A DNA stretch of 64,000 bases from Leuctra nigra (GCA_934045905.1 OW203770.1:682001-746000), one strand, 5' to 3'; positions 11,959 through 24,227 are shown, numbered from the stretch's first letter. The notes: a model not told the origin generated them from the letters alone. A program made the numbers and translations.

Positions 11959-14900
11959 TGTCTTTATAACCAATCCCCAGCTCAAGTTCTTTTGGAACAT
12001 TATTCCCCCGCCACTTGCAAATTAGTTCCTAGCCCCTGTTTGCGATACCTACTCCAAATGGATTCTGTCCATAAGAGCACAAGGTCTGGGGTGTTGAGGA
12101 CTGACATCCGAAAATATGTGGAAATCAATTTGGTTTCCAATTTTTTTTTCTGATGACCTCAGATAGGGTGATGATAATTAATTTAAGGTGCTGCAAGCGC
12201 ACGCGATTTTGCTGCTTTTTGTAGACACTTTTTGCGATACGATTGTAGACGAAATGGGTAGACCAAATTATTTGAAATTTTAATCGTGATTAGATAAAAG
12301 ACAAACTATGGGTTACCCCTTGGTACATTTTTATTTTTTGTTTCGTTAATTATTAATAATTAGTGGATTTTTGGTGAAAAATTAGCTATTTTCTCGTCTC
12401 CCTAGGCGCTGTATAAAATTAAATTTGAAAAATGTGCCAAGTAATAACCCTAAGTTTGTCTTTCATCTAATCATGATTAAAATTTGAGATCAATTGGTTC
12501 ACGGGTATGGTCTCCAATCGTATCGCAAATTTCATAGTTTTGCGCGGTTTTGTTGAATAACCGGCGCCAAAATAACGATTCAATCAGCAAAAATGAAAAA
12601 GTGCTACTAATATACAATCAGACTGATCATGTGAACATTCTGTAAAAGTTACACTCACTTATGAAACAATTTTTCTCTCTCAATTTTCTAAAACGGCCGA
12701 GCGCTGGTATCACCTTAACCAACTATTTGCAAAAATACAAAAAAACATTAAGTTATTGTCAACCTGTCTGAAAAAATTTAAGTTTTAAACCGTTCTTGAT
12801 ATTAAGATTTTTTTTCATAGGTAGGCATTCAGAACAAAGCCAAAAATTTGTAGGTAAATTGTTCTTCTGTAAAAAATATTTTCTTTCAGATCGTTCTTAA
12901 AGCCCTACGTCTGCAGCTTCTGTTAAGCGACCTTCTCAATAAAACATTTGATTTACCCTGCTGAAAATACTTGCCAAGATCTTGCAAGATCTTGCAAGAT
13001 CTTGCTAAGATCTTGTATTAACCAAGATCTTGCCAAGATCTTGCTAAGATCTTATCAAGATCTTGGATTTACCAAGATCTTGACAAGATCTTGGTAAGGT
13101 CTTTGCAAGGTCTTGTATTAAACAAGATCTTGCTAAGATCTTACCAAGATCTTGGTAATATCTTGATAAGATCTTATCAAGATCTTGACAAGACCTAATC
13201 AAGATCTTGCTAAGATCTTACCAAGATCTTGGTAATATCTTGATCAGATCTTATCAAGATCTTGACAAGACCTAATCAAGATCTTGCCAAGATCTTACCA
13301 AGATCTTGGTAAGATCTTGGTAATATCTTAATAAGATTTTATCAAGATCGTGACAAGACCTAATCAAGATCTTGCCAAGATCTTGCCAAGATCTTACCAA
13401 GATTTTTTCAAGATCTTGCTAAGGCCCTTAGGAAAATTTCCTATAGTATATTTTGAAGTAGGTATTCCAAAGTATTATGTAATAACGTGTAGTAAACTAT
13501 AGTATGTGCTATAGTACTTGAAGTACATGCAAAAACTTACTCCATAATACCATAGATTACTGAAGTAAATTCTACAGTATCAGTGGTAAACTAAAGTATA
13601 AACTACAGTATTTTTACTACCGCTGAAATAGACTGTTTTTTACTCTGGAGTAAATATACTTGACCTACTGTAGTAATTGTTGATAAATAAATAATAATAA
13701 TAATTCTAAGTATGTACTATAGTGTTTTTACTACTTGCGATATATACTGCAGTTTTCTATAGTAAAGTTATAGGGAACGTACTTCACTGTAGTAATTCGA
13801 AGTATGTAGCTAGAGTACTTTGACTACAGACAGAATAAGTTTGCTATAGTAAGTTCTATAGGTAGTATATATACTTCATTGAAAATCTATAGTATCTCAT
13901 CTGTAGTAAAGAAAAGTGTAATCTACAGTATGTTTACTATAGCCGATTTATATTGTAGTTTAGTAAATTCTGAAGTATCTTACATTGACTTTTTACTACA
14001 GTATTTGTAGTAGTAAGGTATATAAACTACAGAATTTTTACTTCATTGACTTAGAAAATTTGCACCACATCACCTAGTAAAATAAACTATAGTAATTATA
14101 CTACAGAGCGTGAGCTGATATATTTTATGGGGAAATATCACAGATCAATTTACTTTATAAATAAATCTTAATATTTATCGTTTCTCCTATTTTATCATGT
14201 TAATAACAATATAATGATCCACTAAATAATATAAATATGTTCACTTAAATATGAAAACTCAATATGATCACTATTAGCGCAGCTAAGTCTTGTCTGCACC
14301 GGTGGCCTACTCGGTAAGACGCTCGACTACGGACCACGAGATCGCAGGTTCAAAACACGGCGGTTCCACGGGATTTTATAATTGAAATGTGTAATCAAAC
14401 CTTGTCCAATACTTCAGAAGAGGTTTCCCGAATGCAAATGAGTATTCATAAATATAGAAAATTTTATTTTTTTATGAAATTTTAACGTTTTTTTGGCAGC
14501 AAAATGTACAAGATCTTGCTAAGATCTTGCTAAGATCTTGCCAAGATCTTGCAAGATCTTGCAAGATCTTGCTAAGTTCTTGCAAGATCTTGCTTAGATC
14601 TTGCAAGATCTTGCCAAGTTCTTGCAAGATCTTGCCAAGATCTTGCAAGAACTTGCTAAGATCTTGGCAAGATCTTGCAAGATCTTGTTTACAATATCTT
14701 GCTAAGATCTTGGCAAGATCTTAGCAAGATCTTGCTAAGATTTTTCAGCAGGGTAGGTACCTACCTATTAGAAAAATTAAAAAGAAAAGTTATTTCCTAT
14801 CGACATGTCTATGTATAAATAAATTGAAGTTTCATTCCCTTCTTAAAATATATTTTTTTCTTGACATTCAGAACAACAAAGCGAAATATTGTCAAAAAGT

Positions 14901-17900
14901 TCTTACATTCACCGTAAGAATGACAACCTTGGAGTAAAAAATTTCTATTCTTGCAGTTTTGAATAATGTTAATGAATGTAAAATCTCTGTTTAGGTAGGT
15001 ATAATGTTAAATTGTTTTTAATAGATTTCTGATGGCAATCTAATAATCTTTCAATGTCATCATTCTCACAGTAGGTAAATGGATTTTAAGTCTAGCTACA
15101 ACTTTTATTTCAGATCGTTTTTAAAAATCATGTTTTCCGAACCTTTCTTAAAAACCCAATTGAATTGAATTTTCCTTTTGCTTGTAGGTGTGTGGGAGTT
15201 CCTTCACCGAGCGAGTCAACATGAAGCGCCACCGCCGGCTACACGAGGGTCCCTACAAGCCCTACATCTGCAGCTTCTGTTCCGCGACCTTCTCGTGCAG
15301 CACGTCCCTCCAAGCACATGAGCGCAGACATACCGGCGAGACACCATACGCATGCAAGGAGTGTGGCAAGGCATTCGGACGCAGCTCCTCGCTGAAGGTG
15401 CATATCAAAGTGCATTTAGGTGAGAAGACGACGTATTTCATTACATATCGTCAGAGCCAGTTGTTTGTGGAGATAAAAAAAGCCAAAATTCGTTTTCAAC
15501 ATTATGAAAGTGGTGAATTGGTGGTGATAATTATGTTAATTTTCGCGATTGGTGGTGAAATGGAAAAAAAATGATTTTTGTAAGAATAAGTGTAAAATAT
15601 GACGCTCGAGCGACTTCTCACTAGCGAGACTCGGCGCGTGCGCATGCACACCCCTGTTCAAGGTCATGTAGATGCGTCATTCCATGCTCAGCAGCCAATC
15701 AGCTGGCACCCCCATACACTCTTTGGCTGACACTGACAGCTGGCTTAAGAAGAAAACAGTGTGATTCTTTCTATTTCGTGGTACTTTTGACACAGATCGA
15801 TGAAATTTTCGTAAAATATATACTCCGAATCGGGAAATGTTGCAAAACACGTAGGTTTGGCACAAAATCGCATGAAATCGCGAGAATTCGTCAATATCGC
15901 GTCAAAACACAAATTTCGCGAAAATTCGCGTGAAAAAGATACATATATTTGGAATCAGGAGTGTATGAAACGTAAAGATATGACAGAAAATTCATGTTTC
16001 TAAACATTTCGCGTTTATCGTGGAAACCATAAACAACTGGCCCTGCATATCGTGTTCTTGTAATATTTGTAAATGCTTGTAAATGTAATATTAATGGAAA
16101 TCAAGCATCAATCAATCAATCTTGGAGGAGAAACTTACCAAGAAACTGAAGAGAAACTGATAATAACACTGGATGCATACGATTTGATATGCGTTTGAAA
16201 TTCTGTGGCTGGCTGGAATAACTGTTTAAGTACAAAAAATGCAAAAATAAGATCTTTATATGTAAAATCTTTAAAAAAATTAAGGAATCCAATGGTGAAG
16301 TCAGATGTGAAAAATTGTAATTAATAACAAATATAGATTGGCTTAAGTACAGCGTGTTTGTTACATTTGAAAATTATGTTCCTGGAAAAACGACCTAAGT
16401 ACTGCATTTCAAATTGCTTTTTCAGTGGCAGGAAAAATGACCTAAGTACACTAATTAGGTAATTAACGGAATTTAATTAATTTTAAAAATCCTGTATATT
16501 GCTTACATTATTATAATAACTTTCTGACAGTTATATTTCAAATATATTTAATAATATTCGACACTAAAAGTACCTAGAGATTGCGCTGATATCAGTAAGA
16601 TGGCCGCTCACGCGAGTACAATCCCAGCGCGTGCGTACTCTTACATACAAGTCACTTAGATGTCAATCGTAACGAGTTCAGTAAAAAGTTATAAATAAAT
16701 CGCGAAATAACAGAAATTGATGCTTACCTCAGTGTCAACAATCAAGTACAATTGGCATATTTCATTACAGCACACATTCATTCAAATTCTTGTGAAAACG
16801 AGTTGTCTATTCACCAAAAGCAGCATTTGACAGATAGCAATTGTTTGAACGATGCGTCAAGAAAAATGTGTCTTCAAAAGGCCGTGAGAAAAACAATCTG
16901 CATCTGTAAAATGGTGATTTTTGGTGAATAGACATCTCGTTTTCACAAAAATTTGAATGAATGTGTGCTGTAATGAAATATGCCGATGGTATTTGATTGT
17001 TGACACTAAGGTATTCATCAATTTCTGTTATTTCGCGATGTAATTATAACTTTTACTGAACTCGTTACGATTTACATCTAAGTGACTTGACTGAACGCGC
17101 CCTGTGCGCATGTGCACAAGTACTCGTGGTATAGATGTTAACTTTTTCCGCTAGGTGGCGTTTTGCAACTTTTAGTGTCGAATAGTTGCTACCATTCAAA
17201 ATGTTGTTTTGGTGTCTACTGAAAAATCAGGTTTTTGTAGTTAAGCAGTTATTCCTGCCAGCCACAGAATTATCAGCTGCTCTACAGGCCTTGGAGCTGA
17301 AGCATCAAGAAGGCAGGGATGAACATTTAGTAAACTTGTCAAATATTACAAGATTATTGAATTAAATGTCATTAAACTTACAATAGCTTTTGAAAATAAA
17401 GACAGATTAGTCTGAAAATTGGCAAAAATACCTAAAATGTTGGTCCCAATGACCGTGTGAAGTTCTAAGTTGATCGGTCAAACGGAATTTAAAAAATCAC
17501 AGAAAAAGGTTTTAAAATTTAACCAATGGGAGGATTTGACATACGGAGAGACACCGTACGCTTGCAAGGAGTGTGGCAAGGCATTTGGACTGAGTTCATT
17601 GCTGAAGGTTCATTAAGGTAGCTGGATCGATCGATATCATAGTCTCAGATCTTCATAATTTTGTGTGTACTTATTGATAATTGAATAATTAATTGATAAT
17701 TAATTGATAATTGACTTATTGAAAACAATACCAACGTGTGCTATTTTAAAAGTTATTAACCAAATTCGAAATGATTTCCTATAACTCCCATGTTAAGTGG
17801 CGCGATCACTCGATATGTCTTTTGAGAATGATCAAAACCTTAGCATGGGAGGTATAGGAAATCATTTCGAATTTAAAATAGCACACGTTGGTATTGTTTT

Positions 17901-19480
17901 CAATTTTTTTCCTGATAGTATGTCCATATGTCTACCAGAAAAAAAGTTTTTTGTTAAAATCTAACGATACAAAAAGATTAGAACTCCATTTTAGCTTAAA
18001 AATGACACGATTTTACTTGGCTGCCATAAGCTAACATGGGGGAGAAAACTCAAATTATCTCAGAAACTAGACACGAGAAGTGTTTAATTTTTTCAGGGAT
18101 TGTGTATGGCGTGATTATCAATAAGTACACTTAAAATTATGAAGATCTGAGACTATGATATCGATCGATCCAGCCATCTTACAGTGCATTTAGGTGAGAT
18201 GTCGTATTTCACTAGATGTGGGGGCCATGGAGGAGAAACTGACCAAGAAACTGAGAGAAAATGAATTTAAAACTGGAAGTACCATAATAAACATGGGCGT
18301 CTGCAGGAATTCTTCCGGGGTTGGGGGGGGGGGGGGGGGGGGGGGGGGGCAAGGCAAGGAAAAGAAATTTCCCTGTAGGGCTTTTTTGGTTTTCTGACAC
18401 TTTGAAATTAATTAGTTGCATACGAAATGAAACTAACAGAAACTAACAGAATTGGCGGAATAAAACATTTATTTTGAAAAATTAAGATAATTCTGCTGTT
18501 TTCTGACTTTTATGCCTCGGAAATACTCAGTTAGTCCTACAAATTGCAGAAATTACTTTTTTAACATTTAAAGTAGTACCCTCATTAGTCGGTGTTCAAT
18601 AAAAATGCTTCAAACTTTCCTCAAATATGCCTCAAGCAATACCATTTGCAAATACGAAAAGAAAAACATGTGTCACGGGATTAATTTAAGAGATATCTTA
18701 AAAGGAATTCTTGAAATTTCCCATAAGATAACATGGTGAAGCTTAAAAATTACACTTATATCTTCTGTAGAAATCGTAATATAAACTACAAAGTAAAATT
18801 ATTGATTTCATTTTAAAGGCCGATTTTTTTTCAATATTTTAGCCGCTTAAAAATGTGTGGGTACGGGATTAAATAAAGAGATAATCAAGAATAATACCCT
18901 AATTTAGCCAGTTTCTACTAGAAACTGCTTAAAATCAAATCAAGTACTTAATTCGTACTGCATGAAATTAATTAAAATAATTGTAAATTCTTTATAAAAT
19001 ATCGTATTTCTACAAAGTAATCTTATGATATTCATCAACAATGCAAAATACAGTTGTAAAATATTTATTTCATTGATTTGTAATTTAATTTGTGTGTCAC
19101 TGACTTGAATTACGTGGACTAATGAGGGTACTACTTTAAAACACAAGGAAATACATTTTAAAATTTTCTTGCCGGAAAGTTTTCCGGTGATTTATTTCCC
19201 CCTCGTCTCTATTGCAGACGATCGCAAGTGGCAGTGCTCGATCTGCGAGAAGAAGTTCATCCAGAACAGCAAGCTGAAGACACACATGGTCACGCACACG
19301 AAAGAGAAAGCCTTCGAGTGCGACATCTGCCTCAAGACATACGGTCGTCGTGCGTCGTTGAACAGACACAAGCTCCGAGCCCACAAGGTCAAGACACCGC
19401 TGAAATACCCGCTCATGGGAACCAAGCCGGATAGTGCGTGGACATCAACCAATAGGATCGCTAGTTCAGACTCGGACTAG
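10137..19480 (+). CDS. C2H2 zinc-finger protein, seven fingers, three exons
   Basis: Exons 10137-10457, 15188-15419 and 19218-19480 join to a 271-residue protein (phases 0 and 1). The first junction falls inside finger 3 between the residues of CEVC, so correct splicing rebuilds a finger: strong support for the model. Fingers lie at about residues 46-68, 72-94, 104-126, 133-155, 161-183, 189-211 and 217-240. The first 45 residues are acidic, the last 30 are finger-free. Finger linkers (TGETPY, TKEKAF) are typical of DNA-binding arrays, so a nuclear sequence-specific DNA-binding role is inferred; the target is unknown. An out-of-frame ATG lies 5 bp upstream (10132). Introns of 4.7 and 3.8 kb are filled with mobile elements and two exon 2 remnants. 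I cannot assign an orthologue. Confidence 0.9.
11659..11827. mobile_element. Short MITE, GGGCCGGTATTAC termini (Harbinger-like)
   Basis: Left end GGGCCGGTATTACCAAAG, right end the inverse (ACCGGGCC), flanked by TTA on both sides. The 3-bp TTA duplication and GGGCC start fit PIF/Harbinger MITEs. It lies in intron 1 of the zinc-finger gene. Confidence 0.7.
11926..11955 (+). repeat. Poly-C tract (30 C)
   Basis: Uninterrupted run of 30 C in intron 1. Similar runs occur at 18323 (G), 19724 (C), 27529 (G) and 45921 (C). The length in the assembly is not reliable. Confidence 0.9.
12186..12715 (+). mobile_element. MITE family A (AGGTGCTGCAAGCGC ends), intact copy
   Basis: Starts AGGTGCTGCAAGCGC, ends GCGCTGGTATCACCT, flanked by TA on each side (12184-12185 and 12716-12717). 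530 bp, non-coding. Further copies: 50976-51440 (truncated) and 59898-63618 (inverted, split by a LINE). TA target use suggests mobilisation by a Tc1/mariner-type transposase. Confidence 0.85.
12900..12937 (+). pseudogene. Decayed copy of zinc-finger exon 2 (finger 4 part)
   Basis: 38 bp that match exon 2 positions 15257-15294 at about 35 of 38 bases (AGCCCTACGTCTGCAGCTTC). A TCC to TAA change creates an in-frame stop. The preceding intron sequence (TTTCAGATCGTT and an ATTCAGAACA segment) also matches the approach to the true exon 2, so it is a remnant of a segmental duplication. Confidence 0.75.
12956..14753. mobile_element. TIR element with subterminal AAGATCTT arrays
   Basis: Termini CCCTGCTGAAAA and TTTTCAGCAGGG form an inverted pair flanked by TA. 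Each end carries a dense array of the palindrome AAGATCTTG/CAAGATCTT: 12970-13425 and 14508-14745. The centre (13430-14130) has another array of TACTATAG/CTATAGTA-type words, then a tRNA-like stretch. No transposase frame; the open frames across the arrays are artefacts. 1798 bp, inserted next to the 12900 exon remnant. Confidence 0.8.
14296..14375 (+). repeat. tRNA-like sequence (SINE head or tRNA pseudogene)
   Basis: GTGGCCTACTCGGTAAGACG resembles a D-arm/A-box and GCAGGTTCAAAAC a T-arm/B-box, at a tRNA-like spacing. The acceptor halves pair poorly, so it is not a working tRNA. It lies inside the 12956-14753 element. Confidence 0.4.
16557..17182. mobile_element. Fold-back MITE family B, intact copy
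   Basis: Ends TTCGACACTAAAAG and CTTTTAGTGTCGAA, flanked by TA. The arms stay complementary for about 250-300 bp (for example TAACGAGTTCAGTAAAA against TTTTACTGAACTCGTTA), so the transcript would form a long hairpin. In intron 2 of the zinc-finger gene. Related copies: 23671-33801 (split) and 52379-53011. Confidence 0.85.
17541..17613 (+). pseudogene. Decayed copy of zinc-finger exon 2 (finger 5), split by a MITE
   Basis: Matches exon 2 around 15333-15405: the GETPYACKECGKAF finger start is conserved and open. After the codons for LLKVH a MITE (17616-18179) supplies TAA at once. Beyond the MITE, CAGTGCATTTAGGTGAGATG (18182-18201) continues with the exon end and its 5' splice site, as in 15411-15425. 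No acceptor precedes it, so I call it a pseudo-exon. Confidence 0.8.
17616..18179. mobile_element. MITE with ~65-bp inverted ends, inserted in an exon copy
   Basis: Left end AGGTAGCTGGATCGATCGAT, right end ATCGATCGATCCAGCCATCT, flanked by TA (17614-17615 and 18180-18181). The interior is related to 57357-57895 and 58936-59481 (shared AACGTGTGCTATTTTAAAAG). 564 bp. Confidence 0.85.
18323..18349 (+). repeat. Poly-G tract (27 G)
   Basis: Uninterrupted G run in intron 2 of the zinc-finger gene, next to sequence also found beside the 19724 C run. Confidence 0.9.
18567..19140. mobile_element. MITE, TTTAAAGTAGTACCCTCATTA ends
   Basis: TTTAAAGTAGTACCCTCATT at the left and its reverse complement AATGAGGGTACTACTTTAAA at the right. 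About 574 bp, AT-rich and non-coding. It ends about 77 bp before exon 3 of the zinc-finger gene. Confidence 0.8.
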
Positions 19481-19722
19481 CAGGCGCGTAGGAACTACTT
19501 TCATCATGGGGGGATTGCGCTCTACAGGGCGGTTTTTAGAATATAAACATTTTAAAATCAATTCTGGGATGCTAAACTGTTTAAATTACGATTAATAACT
19601 TATTTTTTTAGTCCCGCAGGCTTTTCTTTATAGGATTGAAGCAATTTTTAGTGATTCTTGGATGCTAAACTTAATTTATTATGGTGAATGGGGGGTCAGC
19701 TTGCTTGAGTGGGGGTGGGATT

Positions 19723-19723
<1 letters not shown>

Positions 19724-19754
<31 letters not shown>
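19724..19754 (+). repeat. Poly-C tract (31 C)
   Basis: Uninterrupted C run just downstream of the zinc-finger gene. Sequence to its right (ACTTATTGATAACCATGCC and on) is a degraded, inverted relative of the 17616-18179 MITE interior. Confidence 0.9.
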
Positions 19755-19755
<1 letters not shown>

Positions 19756-19889
19756 TGCGACATGTGTTGCGACTTATTGATAACCATGCCATACACAATC
19801 CCTGAAAAAATAAACACTTCTCTTGTCTAGTTTCTGAGGTATATTGAGTTTTCTCCCCCATGTTATCTTATGGCAGACATGGAAAATCA

Positions 19890-20101
19890 TGTACACTCGA
19901 CAATTCATAAAATGGTATTTGAATGAACAAGATTGGCTGCTGCTGGTCAGGTTCCTTGACAATCAATCGTTGTTATTATCAATGAAATCAGAGCTCACCT
20001 ACTAGAGGTAGATGACGAGTATTACTTCATCAGATGATGCCATCACATTTTTCAGACAATCCATTTCTTTCAAATACCGTTTTATGAATTGTCGAGTGTA
20101 C
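19890..20101. mobile_element. Fold-back MITE family C, copy 1
   Basis: GTACACTCGACAATTCATAA at the left and its inverse at the right (TTATGAATTGTCGAGTGTAC). About 212 bp. Copies 2 and 3 are at 33842-34056 and 40280-40487. Confidence 0.85.
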
Positions 20102-20572
20102 CTAATTTAGGTTAATTATGAAGATCTTGTTTTTATGTATTCCCAACTATAAACAAAAAACTTTTTTTCTGGTAGATAGTTACCACTCTATTTAAAAATA
20201 AATTGAAAACAATACCAACGTGTGGTTTGTTAAAAGTTATAAATCAAAAACTAAATCATAAACTCCTGAGCAGTTAAAACACTACAAATTAAGGAAATAT
20301 CTTCGATTTTCACTCTTCTTAAAACAATAGTTCTAACTCGACATACCTATAAATACTAAATAGGTAGATTTATTGTGTTCTGCATCGTAATATGGCAAGA
20401 AAATGGGGTCAATCTTAACTATAATTTTGGAAGGGACAGTTTTTCTTTCAGTTTAACATCGCGAGTTGCGACTATACCTAACAAGATTCTGGTTTCAAAA
20501 GTATTAGGTAAACTGCTTTCTCACCTCTAGAAAAAAGTTAGGTGCTAATGTCAGGTCCAATATTTTATTCTA

Positions 20573-21085
20573 AAGCTGGGTCCACATAGACCGTTTTTCC
20601 GTTTTGCGTTTTCCGTTTTTACTCATTGAACATCTCCGTTTTTAGTAGGACTGTCCACATAGAGCGTTTTGCGTTTTACGTCTTCTACAAAAACTTTTTT
20701 ATGCACCTTGATCTACGCCTGGTTAAAACTTTACTTTTGAGATGTCAGGAGGCCGTGGAAAACAAAGAAATTTTCTTTCAACATTATTTTTATCCGTCAG
20801 TGACAGTTCGTGAGTATTTAGATGGACTAATTTTCTTCCCAGGTATGTAATTTTAAAATAATGCATTTAGTGTCAGATCGGCCATGTTATTTGATCATGT
20901 GGCGTAGTCGTACGTGATTGGTTATTAAAAGTTTTACGTCACTTCCGCCGCGCGACTTTTTTAAATCCTCGTTGAAGTTTATGCGGTGCGGCGAGAAGAA
21001 AATCCGCGTGCGGCGGGCTTGTGATTGGTCAAGAGAGAAAAACGGAAAACGCAAAACGGAAAAACGGTCTATGTGGACCCAGCTT
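20573..21085. mobile_element. MITE, AAGCTGGGTCCACATAGACC ends
   Basis: About 48-bp inverted ends (AAGCTGGGTCCACATAGACC, then CGTTTTTCCGTTTTGCG) with flanking TA on both sides. 513 bp. The interior has further copies of the CCACATAGAGCGTTTTGCG word. No coding capacity. Confidence 0.9.
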
Positions 21086-21611
21086 TACAGTTTTAAATGT
21101 CTACATTCGAGGATGTTTTACAGAGCTTTCGTTTTGACAGTTCATCAACTGCATTCTGTTTTCCTGACAATAAATTATTGTTCCGATGATCAAAAAGCAC
21201 TCGCTCAACATAATTACGTAACAAGAAATAAACTTTACTTGGAAATGCATCCCATATTTATAATTCCCATAAATATGATTCCACCCAGGTCACATCCTAA
21301 TTTAGAAATATGCAGTTAAAAGGCAATTTTAGATATCCAATTATGATTTTAAATAATTGTATTGATATTTATTTACTGTCTATTGAATTGTACACTGTAC
21401 CTTGAAACTGAATTGTTTGTATTACGAGTGTACAGTTGACCAATGTAGGTGGGCGTTGCCTTATGAAAGACAAAAGTATTACCATGGTAACTCCAGGGTT
21501 GTTAGAAAATAACAATATTTCATTCAGACAAATGAAATTCAGCAAGATCAAAGAAATAGCTCACACGTGTTTAATCTAGTTTAATTAATCACTTGAAATA
21601 GTACAATCAAT

Positions 21612-21872
21612 ATATCGATGGTCCAGTTCAATACTGAGACATCTCAAAAAAATGGAAACATGAAATTATATATCATAGGATTCAGAATTTCAAGCTCTAT
21701 CCAGTACTGTACTGAGATATCTTTTAGTTTCATTTGCCTCCACGAGATCGCTGATGTATCTCTATAACATTCTCCAATTCTGTACTGAGACATCTTATTG
21801 AAGTCTTATATTCGATTTATCTCAAAACTAAGATTTTGGAGATGTCTCAGTATTGAACTGGACCATCGATAT
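21612..21872. mobile_element. Fold-back MITE, CCAGTTCAATACTGAGACATC ends
   Basis: ATATCGATGGTCCAGTTCAA at the left and its exact inverse at the right. The interior repeats the TGTACTGAGA(C/T)ATCTT word twice. About 261 bp. Confidence 0.85.
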
Positions 21873-22858
21873 TTAAACTCATATAAAACATGTTTGATGA
21901 CATGCTGGACAATTATTACAGATGTTACAACGAAACAAATTATATTTTGCCAGGCATGTTGCCAAAGCGTTTTACTTTTTAATGGCGTCTGACACTGGAT
22001 AGTTTCGTCAACTTAAAAAGGCCCTTTCTCTCTTATGAGAAGTTAATTAAGACTGAACAATATTCAAGTAGATAGCTTAAAGCAATACTATTATTATCGG
22101 CAATTTGTTGATTGTAAAACTGTTAAATTCTGTACGAATTCAACATTATTCTCAAAATATCATGTGTACAATTTGTTGTGTAAATAAGCTTTGGTTGTGA
22201 CCAAACATTGACTTTTGTTTTATGACGTCGTAGTTTGGTCAGATCTACATTGGTCAATTATTATTGTATTTATTTAATATTTTAGGTCTTTTGTTATAAA
22301 ATACTATTTAGTATTTATGTTTCGTTGTTTATATACCAGTCCTACATCAAGCCACAGTTTGGTTTTGGGGGCTGGGCATTCTCTGTAAATATGTGTTTGC
22401 AACAAATAATAAATTAATACCTACAAAAAAGTTCAGTTTTTTATGTAAAATTGTGTTGCCATGGTGAAACTGTTTCCTATTAATTAATATTTCTTTGCAA
22501 ATTTATGGAATTACAAGAAGACCGGGATTATATTTGCTAGTCCCTCTAAGAAATTTTTCATGGTCATTAGTAGAAGTTAGAACCAATATTAAATAATTTT
22601 TTTTGGCAATCCCACACAAATCTGTAAGAACTTCAAGATTTATTGGCATGTTATGCTCCTTTAGAAATATTGGCAAAATGTTAAAGAAATTTAAGGGAAT
22701 TTCTTGGAAAGGTATAATATTTTAATTTTACGGTGCTTCAAATAGGTAGTAAGAAGATGTTAGTAGATACCAATAAAAAGAGAAATTACCTCATTTTGTA
22801 AAGCCAAAAAATTATCTGCGCCGTGTAAAATACAATCTGTATGAACAGCTCCAACTTA
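21873..22858. other. AT-rich stretch, nothing identified
   Basis: No gene, no clear repeat boundary. Short open frames here have no recognisable protein features. Confidence 0.4.
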
Positions 22859-23243
22859 AGACGGCTGGGTAGTGAGTTTGACATTGAAGAGTTTTTTAAT
22901 CGATTTTTATCAATATTTTTTTTCAGTGTAATTGTTAACAAAATAGGGCTATGGACGTGAATTCAGCACAGTTCACTGAAAATAATTTCATAGTTTGGAA
23001 TAAGTTATTAGTTTTATTTTGTCCAACAGGTGTTTAGAACCCGAAAATTTAGTACTTTTCGGGTTCTAAACACCTGTTGGACACAATAAAACTAATTGCT
23101 ATTCCAAACCAAGAAATTATTTTCATTGAACTGTTCTGAATTCACGTCCATAGCCCTATTTTGATAACAATTACACTGGAAAAAGTCATTGATAAAATTC
23201 GATTAAAAAACTCGTCAAGGCCACGCTCACTACCAAGCCCTCT
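22859..23243. mobile_element. Fold-back MITE, near-complete hairpin
   Basis: AGACGGCTGGGTAGTGAG at the left against CTCACTACCAAGCCCTCT at the right. The two arms match through nearly the whole 385 bp, meeting at CGAAAATTTAGTACTTTTCG near 23050. It is flanked by TA. Confidence 0.85.
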
Positions 23244-23670
23244 TAATAGGTAACCCTTCAACATAGAGAGCTGAAAATTGGCGTGAATATTCTTAATACA
23301 TATGAAAAGATCCACTAGGCACTTTTTTGGAATTTGTATTGCAATATTTCTAAAACTAATTCGGGAGGTGTACCGGATTTTTCATCAAGAAAACTCGTTA
23401 TTTTATTTTGTATTGCCTGTAGCCAGGGTACAAATAAAGTTATTGAAAAAAACTCATAGTCGTTTTCTTCACCTATTCATAACGAAGACAACGAGCCCAC
23501 TTGCAAGTCTCTAGAGTAATCATTGCGGTCGCTGGAGTTGTTTGAATCCAGCAGCAATATTTTGACAAAAAAAAATAGAACGGAAGTATCGGAGGTAAAG
23601 ACCAAGTGGGCGGCTGTAGAATCACTTAGAAGAGGAGGAAAATAAATACATTTTCTTCCTTTTATGTGCA

Positions 23671-24227
23671 ATTCGACACTAAAAGTTGCAAAACGCCACC
23701 TAGCGGAATAAAGTTAACATCTATACCATGAGTACTTGTGCACATGCGCACAGGGCGCGTTCAGGCAAGTCACTTAGATGTCCAATCGTAACGAGTTCAG
23801 TAAAAGTTATAATTACATTGCGGAATAACAGAAATTGATGAATACCTTAGTGTCAACAATCAAATACAGTCGGCATATTCATTACAACACACATTCATTC
23901 AAATTCTTGTGAAAACGATGTGTCTATTCACCAAAAATCACCATTTGACAGATGCAAATTGTTTTTCTCACGGCATTCTGAACACACATTTTTCTTGACG
24001 CATCGTTCAAACAATTGCAATCTGTCAAATGCTGCTTTTGGTGACTAGACAACTCGTTTTCACAAGAATTTGAATGAATGTGTGCTGTAATGAAATATGC
24101 CAATTTTGTATTTGATTGTTGACACTGTGGTAAGCATCAATTTCTGTTATTTCGCGATGTATTTATAACTTTTTACTGAACTCGTTACGATTGACATCTA
24201 TGTGACTTGTATGTAAAAGTACGCACA
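23671..24227. mobile_element. Fold-back MITE family B, copy 2, left part
   Basis: Begins ATTCGACACTAAAAGTTGC and is cut at the CACA target site (24224-24227) by the LTR element. It resumes at 33724 (CACACGCTGGGATTG) and ends at 33801 (GTGTCGAAT). Rejoining the flanks restores the sequence seen in copy 1 in reverse complement. Confidence 0.85.

Noticed and set aside
14296..14375. Functional tRNA gene
   Set aside because: A/B-box-like words are present but the acceptor stem does not pair; better explained as a SINE head or pseudogene. The same applies to 45319-45392.
14527..14724. Frame reading LARSCKIL-type repeats
   Set aside because: Produced by AAGATCTTG arrays of a mobile element; no independent evidence of a protein.
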